Positions 7,205 to 13,757 of a DNA stretch of 64,000 bases are shown here, piece after piece (position 1 is the stretch's first letter; each line of letters begins with the position of its first letter). Both the position numbers and the translations under genes were made by a program. This DNA comes from Planctomycetota bacterium (GTDB taxonomy: Bacteria; Planctomycetota; UBA8742; UBA2392): contig JAHBXZ010000007.1 of NCBI GenBank assembly GCA_019636215.1, positions 1 through 64,000 on the forward strand. Direction: 5' to 3'. Below the pieces are notes generated by a model. The model was not told the origin of the DNA and made no database searches. It worked only from the letters and a program-made list of their open reading frames with translations.

Positions 7205-9304
7205 ATGCGCCCGTTGATCGCAATCCTGCTTTCGCTCGTGTGCCCGCCAGCTTTGGCGACGGCCCTGAGCGTGTCGCTCGGTACAGGCACGTTCCTCGCC
7301 GTCCCGCACAACTATACCGGCAACGGCGCAGGCTTCCGCATGGGATCCTTCGACATACACAACCCCCATTCGGCAGGCCTGGTGCTGTTTGACGTCACGT
7401 TGACTGCAATCGGAAGTGGCGACGACTCAACAGCATTGTCAGAAATCGGGTTGTTCCTCGACTTCAACGGCAACGGCACGTTTGAGCCCAGCGTGGATTC
7501 ACGCTATGGGCAGACTTTCACGGCTTACCCAGTAGACAACGGAAGTTTGACATTCACCGAGTCGGCTGTATTTGCACCTGGAGAGACGAAGCGATTTCTG
7601 ATCGTCGGGAAAATGAACGGCGTTGTGCTCCCCAAGTATCAACATGGATTCCGCACGATTGTGAGTTCGATAAGTGCAACGGGCGGTGCCCCAACGGGAG
7701 TGCCGACCAACTTCAACGAAGGCATTGCTGTTATCAACCACCCCACGCCGCTGCGCCTCGAGTACGACGTTACGGGCAGCGGGCCGCCATACACCTACTC
7801 GTTCCGATTGGTTCTGGATAATCACGATGGCTCTTGGGCGGCGGGGCAGGAGTGGAGCAGCATCGTGTTCGGCCAAGCTGCCTTCGAAGCCGGTGGGACA
7901 ACCCCGTTCGCCGGGTGGGTTGGCAATGCGGCCAGCCTGCCGGTCGGGCCGTTTACAATCTTCAGTTGGGCCACCATGTCCGTTGGAGGTGTGAGTTACA
8001 ACGGGCCGGGGCTGGTAGACAACTTTTCGCCCATAGAAGACTGGATTCCGGCGGGGGTGGGTGATTCCTTGACGTGGTCGGGCACGTGCGACGTGTTCCT
8101 CGACGAGGGCCAGATGGCTTGGAGCACGTTCCGCATGGCTGGCCCCTCAGTTCAAGGCTCCGCAGTCATCGAACCCGCCCACCGTGTCGGCGATTACATT
8201 CGTGTCGTAGCTGCGCCTGCCGCTGTTGCGAGGCCGGGGCCTTTGGAGACTGGTTCGGGTAATGGGTTTCTTCTGGGCGCGTTTGATGTGATTGCCCACA
8301 GCAATGCGGCCACGTTCAGCGGCCTGACCTTGGCCGCTTTGGGTTCGTGCGATGATTCTTCGGCGTTCTCGGAAGTGCGCCTGTATGTCGATACCAACGG
8401 CAACGGGGCCTTTGACCCCGGTGTGGATACTCCCTTTGGGGCTGCTTACACGGCATTCCCTGCCGACAATGGCTCGCTGACCTTCAACGATACACTGAAC
8501 TTCGCGATCAACGAAACCAAGCGCCTGCTTGTGGTCTGCAAGCTCAACGGCGCGGTTCCCGCAAGCTACGGCCAGACCTTCCAGGCCAGGGTCACGGCCA
8601 TCAATGCCACAGGCCAGAACCACTCCGGCCTGCCCACGGCGGCGGTCGCCGGTTTGCGCATCCACGCCCCGGCGATCACGGTGACGACCACCGGCGCGAA
8701 TCGGAGCGCCTTTGCCAACGGCCAGGGGCCGGGCGGGCTGGGGCTGGGCGTGGCCGAGTTCCTGCTGCACAACACCGGCGTGAATGGGGCGAACTTTGGT
8801 TCGATCACCCTGGCTGCGGGCGGGTCGCTGTTTGACCACCTGGCGTTTTCACAGGTGGCACTGTACGAAGACAGCAACAACAGCTTCCAGTTCGACGTCG
8901 GCGACACACTGTACGGCACAGCCGCAGCCGGCTTTTCCGGCGACGACGGTAACCTGACTTTCACACAGGCCGGGACCTTGGCCCAGGGCCAGTGGCGCCG
9001 CTACTTCCTGGTCGTGAAGCTCAATGGCACCGCGACGGTCGGCGACGACTTCTGGGTGCGCGTGGCCTCGCTGGGACTCACCGGCGGAACCGAAGCCCCG
9101 AGTTTGGGCACACTCGAACAAGCGTTGACGATCATCCCCGGCAGCGACCCCACCGGCCCCGACCCCGGCGGCACAGGCGGCGGAAGCGGCGGCAACAAAG
9201 ACTCCGGCGGCTGCATCGCCGGTGCCGCCAACCTGCTGCCCCTGCCAATCCTGCTGGCCCTCACCCGCCGCCGCCGCGCAAAGGCAGTTTCCGGCAAGCC
9301 ATAG
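7205..9304 (+). CDS. Secreted triple-repeat protein with a Cys-containing C-terminal sorting tail
   Basis: The 699-residue product has a signal peptide (residues 1-19). Three homologous repeats lie at about 47-140, 357-450 and 517-608. Each holds a Ca-loop-like segment (DFNGNGTFEPSVD, DTNGNGAFDPGVD, DSNNSFQFDVGD) followed by DNGSLTF or DGNLTF and a strand ending KxNG. After a Gly-rich linker the tail reads GGC (C670), a short hydrophobic helix and RRRR (688-691). This is the layout of MYXO-CTERM-type and related sorting signals that are cleaved and lipidated at Cys. The protein is probably displayed on the cell surface. The first repeat and following spacer have lower GC than the rest. A SD-like GGAG lies before ATG 7205. 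Confidence 0.8.
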   Translation: MRPLIAILLSLVCPPALATALSVSLGTGTFLAVPHNYTGNGAGFRMGSFDIHNPHSAGLVLFDVTLTAIGSGDDSTALSEIGLFLDFNGNGTFEPSVDSRYGQTFTAYPVDNGSLTFTESAVFAPGETKRFLIVGKMNGVVLPKYQHGFRTIVSSISATGGAPTGVPTNFNEGIAVINHPTPLRLEYDVTGSGPPYTYSFRLVLDNHDGSWAAGQEWSSIVFGQAAFEAGGTTPFAGWVGNAASLPVGPFTIFSWATMSVGGVSYNGPGLVDNFSPIEDWIPAGVGDSLTWSGTCDVFLDEGQMAWSTFRMAGPSVQGSAVIEPAHRVGDYIRVVAAPAAVARPGPLETGSGNGFLLGAFDVIAHSNAATFSGLTLAALGSCDDSSAFSEVRLYVDTNGNGAFDPGVDTPFGAAYTAFPADNGSLTFNDTLNFAINETKRLLVVCKLNGAVPASYGQTFQARVTAINATGQNHSGLPTAAVAGLRIHAPAITVTTTGANRSAFANGQGPGGLGLGVAEFLLHNTGVNGANFGSITLAAGGSLFDHLAFSQVALYEDSNNSFQFDVGDTLYGTAAAGFSGDDGNLTFTQAGTLAQGQWRRYFLVVKLNGTATVGDDFWVRVASLGLTGGTEAPSLGTLEQALTIIPGSDPTGPDPGGTGGGSGGNKDSGGCIAGAANLLPLPILLALTRRRRAKAVSGKP

Positions 9305-9362
9305 CAGCGCGACAGGGAGTTCCAACCCCGATTTGCACAGTTGGGGCATGTCCTAGTTAAAC

Positions 9363-9409
9363 ACTCCCCGCCGCCTGCGCCAAGGAAACCCAGGCACAAG
9401 CGGCGGAGT
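9363..9409. terminator. Convergent-gene terminator candidate
   Basis: ACTC plus CCGCCGC pairs with GCGGCGG plus AGT across a 25-base loop. It lies between the convergent secreted-protein gene and the leftward hypothetical gene and could serve both. Confidence 0.4.
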
Positions 9410-9428
9410 CGTTGGTTTTCGCGTGCAG

Positions 9429-9905
9429 TCAGGCGGCCAGTGCCGGTGCGATCTCGTTGCGGCGGAACCAGCCGATGCGATCGGCCGAGATGCCTTCGGC
9501 CAGCAGTTGCTTCACCAGTTCTTGCGCGCGTTTGCGTGAATCAAACTGCTGCGAGTTCATGAAGCCGTCTTCGGTGCGATAGACCACCAGGTGCCCGCGG
9601 ATGTCGGCGAGGCTGATCTTGTCTTTGTCGATGCCGCGGCGGCCTCGCACCTTGAGTTTCTTGCGGCGGTCGCCGCGCGTCTTGTCGGCGGCGGACTGGC
9701 TTTTGACCCAGGCTGGTTCGTCGCGGAACACTTCGTCCCACACGCGGTCGAAGGTGCCGGCGAGAAAGGCCTCGCGCAGTTTCTTCAGCTCAACAAACCC
9801 CACGCCTTTGCCGAATCTCTTGCGCAGGCTTGTGGAAAGTTCACTCATGCTCATGTCGATGCGGCTCTCGAACATCGAGGCCAGCCATGCCTTCTTTTCG
9901 TTCAT
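9429..9905 (-). CDS. Basic conserved-looking protein of unknown function
   Basis: The 158-residue product has no signal peptide or membrane segment. A helical N-terminal half (SELSTSLRKRFGKGVGFVELKKLREAFLAG, residues about 20-50) is followed by a strongly basic linker (DKTRGDRRKKLKVRGRRG) and an alpha/beta C-terminal half with ADIRGHLVVYRTEDGF and AQELVKQLLAEGISADRIGWFRR. The ATG at 9905 is chosen because GGAG lies seven bases upstream; an in-frame start at 9983 would add an unlikely N-terminus. The basic linker could bind nucleic acid, but that is only an inference. I do not recognise the family. Confidence 0.7.
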   Translation of the reverse strand: MNEKKAWLASMFESRIDMSMSELSTSLRKRFGKGVGFVELKKLREAFLAGTFDRVWDEVFRDEPAWVKSQSAADKTRGDRRKKLKVRGRRGIDKDKISLADIRGHLVVYRTEDGFMNSQQFDSRKRAQELVKQLLAEGISADRIGWFRRNEIAPALAA

Positions 9906-9983
9906 GGAATGCTCCGTCAGGTGGTTTGGCGCGGCCATGTGTCGCGCGATGCGGGTTGTCCCGGCCACTCTTCGGCAAAGCAA

Positions 9984-10008
9984 ACCGCCGGGCTTTAGGC
10001 GCGGCGGT
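9984..10008 (-). terminator. Terminator candidate for the znu-doxX operon
   Basis: ACCGCCG at 9984-9990 pairs with CGGCGGT at 10002-10008 across an 11-base loop. It lies 33 bases downstream of the leftward doxX-like gene and 79 bases before the next leftward gene. Confidence 0.4.
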
Positions 10009-10040
10009 GTCTGATAATCCGTGATTGCCGCAAATGCACT

Positions 10041-10532
10041 TCAGAACAGCGGCACTTTCACCATGCGCGCCTTGAGAATGGCATCCAGCCCCAGGTAACG
10101 TCCCGCGGCGGCCACAGACAACGTAATCGCCATCAGTGCCATCGGGATCGGCCAGCCCGCCCAGGGATAGCCGGTGCAGGCCCACCAGATTACGGCCATG
10201 GCGGCAATCGCCACCCCGGCCACGCGGGCGACGCCGCCGACGATCATCAGCGCGCCGAACAGCATCAGCAGGCCGGTGACCAGCCACTGGCTGAGAACGA
10301 CATTCTCGCGCGCGGCGGCAAAGAAGGCATCGGCGACAAAGTTGGGGCTCTGCACCAGGTTGATTTCGTCAACGATGAAGCGGTTGTCGGGCGACAGCCA
10401 GCCGGCGTACATCTTGTCCAGCCCGAGTTTCAGCCAGAACCAGCCCACGTAAAGGCGCATCGGAAGCAGCACGGCCGTGGCCGTGGTGGGGCCGGAAAGG
10501 AACATCGGTACGCGGCGGGTTTCTTCGGCCAT
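10041..10532 (-). CDS. DoxX/DoxD-like small membrane protein
   Basis: The 163-residue product is predicted to have four transmembrane segments. It has the N-terminal motif LPMRLYVGWFWLKLGLDKMYAGW and a conserved-looking WPIPMALMAITLSVAAAGRYLGLD end, typical of DoxX-like and thiosulfate:quinone oxidoreductase small-subunit relatives. The exact redox role cannot be told from sequence. It starts 33 bases after znuB ends and could be the last gene of the zinc operon, although no functional link is known. Confidence 0.75.
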   Translation of the reverse strand: MAEETRRVPMFLSGPTTATAVLLPMRLYVGWFWLKLGLDKMYAGWLSPDNRFIVDEINLVQSPNFVADAFFAAARENVVLSQWLVTGLLMLFGALMIVGGVARVAGVAIAAMAVIWWACTGYPWAGWPIPMALMAITLSVAAAGRYLGLDAILKARMVKVPLF

Positions 10533-10565
10533 GGCGGCATTGTACGTCGGCGCGGGGCATTGCCG

Positions 10566-11393
10566 CTATGCCTCGGTGTGCCCGGCCACGCGGCGCACAC
10601 CCCAGGCCAGGGCAAACAGCACCACGCTGGTGCTGACAATTGCCGGCGCGGTAGGCAGGTTCAGGATGTCGCCGGCAACCAGGCCCGTCAGCCCGGCAAA
10701 CATCGACACGCCGATGCTGACCCAGAACAGGCCCGCAAAGCTGCGCGCCACGTGCCGCGCCGTGGCGGCAGGCACAACAAGCAATGCGTTGACCATCAGT
10801 ATGCCCACGGCCTTGACGCTGAGGCTGACGACCAGGCCCAGCATCACAATCAGCAGGTATTCGTACTTTGCCACGGCCACGCCGCGGGCCTGGGCCAGGT
10901 TGCGGCTGACGGCAATCAGCGACAGCTTGTTGGCAAACAGGCCCACCATGGCCAGCGCGACCACGGCGTTGAAGGCAAGCACCCAGGCGTCGTTCCAGCC
11001 CAGCAGCGCGGGGTTGCCCAGCAGGTACGAATGCAGGTCGCGATAGCCGCGCACCTGCCACTGGTACAGCAGCAGGCCAATGGCCAGCGACCCGGCCATG
11101 GCCACGCCCAGCAGGGCATCCAGGGCCAGCGGCGACTTCTGGCGCAGTGTCGCAATCAGCAGCGACACGCACACTCCGAACGCCGCCATGGTGACGATTG
11201 GGTGGCCAAAGCTCAGCATCATGCCCAGCACCACGCCCGTAAGCGACGCATGGGCCACGGCGTCGCTGAAGAATGCCATGCGGTTGGCGACCACAATCGG
11301 GCTGAGCACGCCAGAGGCCAGCGACACAAACAGCATGCTGGCCAGCACCGCGCCGCCGGAGTCTCCAACATAAAATGCCAGGCGTTCCATCAT
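10566..11393 (-). CDS. znuB: Zinc/manganese ABC transporter permease ZnuB
   Basis: This is the membrane channel of a metal-chelate ABC importer (ABC-3 family). The 275-residue product is almost wholly hydrophobic, with about eight segments. FFSDAVAHASLTGVVLGMML and the C-terminal LMVNALLVVPAATA are characteristic of the family. The ATG pair at 11393/11390 overlaps the TGA of znuC in an ATGA arrangement, which points to translational coupling and fixes the start; a longer in-frame extension lies inside znuC in another frame and was rejected. The substrate is inferred to be zinc from the His-rich partner ZnuA. Confidence 0.93.
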   Translation of the reverse strand: MMERLAFYVGDSGGAVLASMLFVSLASGVLSPIVVANRMAFFSDAVAHASLTGVVLGMMLSFGHPIVTMAAFGVCVSLLIATLRQKSPLALDALLGVAMAGSLAIGLLLYQWQVRGYRDLHSYLLGNPALLGWNDAWVLAFNAVVALAMVGLFANKLSLIAVSRNLAQARGVAVAKYEYLLIVMLGLVVSLSVKAVGILMVNALLVVPAATARHVARSFAGLFWVSIGVSMFAGLTGLVAGDILNLPTAPAIVSTSVVLFALAWGVRRVAGHTEA

Positions 11394-12139
11394 GGGTGGT
11401 TGTGCCCGTGGTGGTGGTCGTGGCCGGTGTGCGCGTGGCCGTACACGGCCTTGTGGCCGCCGAACACGTGGGCAATGGTTTCGGCTGTCAGCAGGTCGCG
11501 GGCGTTGCCTTCGCACATCAGGCGTCGGTTCAGGCAGACTACATGGTCGGTGATTTCGTTGACCACGCTCAGGTCGTGGCTGACCAGCACCACCGTCACG
11601 CCGTGGTCGCGCACCTGCCGCGCAATCAGGTCATGGAACGTGGCTTCGCCCTCAATGTCCACGCCGGCGGCGGGTTCATCCAGCAGCAGCAGCTCCGGCC
11701 GGTCCTGCATGGCGCCGGCCAGCATCACGCGCTGAAGCTCGCCGCCGGAAAGCCCGCCCAGCCGCGCCCGCGCCAGTTTCTGCGCGCCCACAAGCTCAAG
11801 CAATTCCAGCACGCGCTTCTGTGTGGCGCGGGTTACGCCCAGTGCCACAGGCATGCGTTGCAGCGACAACGCCATGAACTCCAGCACCGTCATCGGCAAC
11901 GTGCGGTCATACTGCAGGTGCTGCGGCACATACCCGACGCGGCCGTGGATGGTGATGCGCCCTTCGTACTTGGCCTGGCCCAGAATTGCGCGGATCAGGG
12001 TGGTCTTGCCCGCGCCATTGGGGCCGATCAGCGCAACCAGTTGCCCGCGCGGCAGGGTCAGGCAGACGTCTTCCACCAGCGCACGCTCGCCGGCGCGCAC
12101 CGTGACGTGATCCAGTACCAGCAGGGGTTCATTCGCCAA
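11390..12139 (-). CDS. znuC: Zinc ABC transporter ATP-binding protein ZnuC
   Basis: The ATPase subunit shows Walker A GPNGAGKTT, Q-loop VPQHLQ, signature LSGGELQR, Walker B LLLLDEP and switch SHD in the expected order over about 249 residues. The C-terminus is His-rich (HAHTGHDHHHGHNH), which may bind or sense zinc. The best start is TTG at 12139 (MANEPLLVLDHV), overlapping the end of znuA by 11 bases. The only in-frame ATG, at 12214, would add residues that are just znuA read in another frame. The start is therefore moderately uncertain. Confidence 0.92.
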   Translation of the reverse strand: MANEPLLVLDHVTVRAGERALVEDVCLTLPRGQLVALIGPNGAGKTTLIRAILGQAKYEGRITIHGRVGYVPQHLQYDRTLPMTVLEFMALSLQRMPVALGVTRATQKRVLELLELVGAQKLARARLGGLSGGELQRVMLAGAMQDRPELLLLDEPAAGVDIEGEATFHDLIARQVRDHGVTVVLVSHDLSVVNEITDHVVCLNRRLMCEGNARDLLTAETIAHVFGGHKAVYGHAHTGHDHHHGHNHP

Positions 12140-13085
12140 GGGTCGCCAGCACAGTCTTGAGGTTGCGCTCCAGCACGTCTTCCAGCGCGCGCGGGCCGGG
12201 CTTGCCCGAATCAAACGGATCCAGCGTGGCCAGCTTCAGCCCGCTGGCTTCGGCGATGGCCTTGCTTGCGGCATCGTCGTACCCGGGTTCCAGAAAGATG
12301 GCCGCGGCGCCTCCCTTGCGCAGTTGTTTTTCCAGCTTGCGGCGCTCGGCCAGTGTGGGGTTGGTGCCGGGCGTGCGCTGGATGACGCCGACCTGCTTGA
12401 GGCCGTACTCGCGGGCAAGGTACGGAAACGCGTCGTGGTTGCTGACGAACTCGCGGCGCTTGAGCCTTTCAAACTCGGGCTTGTATCTGTCGCGCAGCGC
12501 AAGCAGGCGGGTCTCCAGTTCCGCCAGCGCGGTGCGATAGCCCGCGGCGTTGGGCTTGTCGATGGCCGACATCGCGGCCTCAATCGCACGGGCCTGGGCA
12601 ATCGCGCCTTCCACGCACAGCCAGACGTGCGGGTTGTACTCGCCGTGGGCATGTTCATGCCCGTGTCCGTGGTCGTCGGCCTTGCCGGCGGGCTCGGCGT
12701 GGTCGGACTTCAGCAGAAAGGCCTCTGATAGGCCCTTGCTGCAATCGACCAGCGTAAGCCGCGCCGATTTGGCCAGCGCCGCGGCGTCGTAAGTCTCCAG
12801 GTCCAGGCCATTGACCAGCAGCAGGTGCGCGGCATCCAGCCGGCGACGGTCGTCCACGGTGGGGGAGTAGTCGTGGGTGGGTTTGTCGGCCGGGGGCAGC
12901 ATTTCCACGTCGGCCAGGTTGCCGGCAATGGCCATGGCCAGGCTGGCCAGGTGCGGCGACGCCGCCATGACCTTCAGCTTCTGGCCGGGCTCGAGTGTCT
13001 TGGCCGCGCCGCCTCCGCAGCCCGCAAGCATGGCCACGGGGACGACCAGGCACAGGGCCAGTGCATGTGCAAGTAACTTGCTCAT
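12129..13085 (-). CDS. znuA: Zinc-binding lipoprotein ZnuA
   Basis: This is the substrate-binding protein of the zinc importer (cluster 9 solute-binding family), anchored in the periplasm. The 318-residue product has a lipoprotein signal MSKLLAHALALCLVVPVAMLAGC with lipobox LAGC. The metal-binding His residues are in HDYSP, the His-rich loop DDHGHGHEHAHGEYNPHVW, and SNHDAFPYLAREYGL. The acid loop at EPGYDDAA completes the site. The ATG at 13085 lies only seven bases from a good -10 element, so the mRNA may be leaderless. The order znuA-znuC-znuB forms a tight overlapping operon. Confidence 0.94.
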   Translation of the reverse strand: MSKLLAHALALCLVVPVAMLAGCGGGAAKTLEPGQKLKVMAASPHLASLAMAIAGNLADVEMLPPADKPTHDYSPTVDDRRRLDAAHLLLVNGLDLETYDAAALAKSARLTLVDCSKGLSEAFLLKSDHAEPAGKADDHGHGHEHAHGEYNPHVWLCVEGAIAQARAIEAAMSAIDKPNAAGYRTALAELETRLLALRDRYKPEFERLKRREFVSNHDAFPYLAREYGLKQVGVIQRTPGTNPTLAERRKLEKQLRKGGAAAIFLEPGYDDAASKAIAEASGLKLATLDPFDSGKPGPRALEDVLERNLKTVLATLGE

Positions 13086-13092
13086 GGCCGGG

Positions 13093-13120
13093 AAGATAGC
13101 GGAATCCAGCCATGTTGCAA
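13093..13120 (-). promoter_or_regulatory. Predicted znuA promoter
   Basis: On the leftward strand TTGCAA (13120-13115) and TATCTT (13098-13093) are separated by 16 bases. The start codon lies seven bases beyond the -10 element, which would place transcription start at or next to the ATG. Confidence 0.5.
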
Positions 13121-13164
13121 CCGGCTTGCATGTAGGGGCGTGAGCTTGGTCCCTGCGCCCATGC

Positions 13165-13206
13165 TTGAAACAGGGCGAACTTCGGTTACATTGAGAATGA
13201 GTTTCA
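13165..13206 (+). promoter_or_regulatory. Predicted feo promoter with a Fur-type box
   Basis: TTGAAA (13165-13170), a 16-base spacer and TACATT (13187-13192) form a sigma-70-like promoter. Immediately after, TGAGAATGAGTTTCA (13192-13206) matches the 7-1-7 Fur inverted repeat TGATAAT-N-ATTATCA at 12 of 14 arm positions. A repressor there would cover the transcription start. The site also lies 107 bases upstream of the divergent znuA, so a Zur-like role cannot be excluded. Confidence 0.6.
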
Positions 13207-13273
13207 GGATAAGCGCGGTCCACTTTGGCCGCGCCCGACGGGTGGCACGAGGTTGCCACCACTTGAGAAAGCC

Positions 13274-13522
13274 ATGCCCGACACACTTACCCGGCCCGCC
13301 GCACCCCTCAGCCTGTTTTCGCCCGACGACGGCGAGCTGCAGGTTATTGAAATCATCGGCGAAGACGGCAACACCAAACGCATGTGCGAACTCGGCATCT
13401 GCCCCGGCAAACTCGTGCGCATTGTGCGGGCCGGTGACCCTTCGCTGGTGGCCGTTGCGGGTTCGCGGTTTGCGCTGGCGCGTGAGCTGGCCTCGCGCGT
13501 TTTTGTCCGGCCCGTGGCCTGA
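13274..13522 (+). CDS. feoA: Ferrous iron transport protein FeoA (first copy)
   Basis: FeoA is a small SH3-like cytoplasmic protein that assists FeoB. The 82-residue product carries the family core EIIGEDGNTKRMCELGICPGKLVRIVRAGDPSLVAVAGSRFALARELASRVFV. The ATG at 13274 is chosen over an in-frame start at 13253, which would add non-homologous residues. It is the first gene of the feo operon, just below the Fur-type box, and four bases separate it from the second feoA. Confidence 0.88.
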   Translation: MPDTLTRPAAPLSLFSPDDGELQVIEIIGEDGNTKRMCELGICPGKLVRIVRAGDPSLVAVAGSRFALARELASRVFVRPVA

Positions 13523-13526
13523 AATC

Positions 13527-13757
13527 ATGGCCGGCACCCTGGCACAACTTCGCCCCGGGCAGAACGCGCGCGTCACGGACGTGCAGGGCGACGCGCAGCT
13601 TCAGCAGCGGATCCTGGAAATGGGGATTCTGCCGGGCGTTGAGATCCGGCTGGTGCGGGTGGCGCCTCTTGGCGACCCGATGGAGTTTTCCGTGCTGGGT
13701 TACAACCTCAGCCTGCGCAAATCCGAGGCCGCCTGCGTGACCGTGGAGGCCCTGTGA
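13527..13757 (+). CDS. feoA: Ferrous iron transport protein FeoA (second copy)
   Basis: The 76-residue SH3-like protein reads LRPGQNARVTDVQGDAQLQQRILEMGILPGVEIRLVRVAPLGDPMEFSVLGYNLSLRK. The MGILPG turn and the GDPMEF...LSLRK strand are textbook FeoA and closer to consensus than the first copy. The ATG at 13527 follows the first feoA by four bases and its TGA overlaps the GTG start of feoB (GTGA). Two tandem feoA genes occur in some bacteria; whether they form a heteromeric regulator of FeoB is unknown. Confidence 0.92.
   Translation: MAGTLAQLRPGQNARVTDVQGDAQLQQRILEMGILPGVEIRLVRVAPLGDPMEFSVLGYNLSLRKSEAACVTVEAL

Noticed and set aside
10560..11735. A 391-residue rightward open frame across znuB and znuC.
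   Set aside because: It is antisense to two well-supported transporter genes and its product is a His/Gln-rich shadow.
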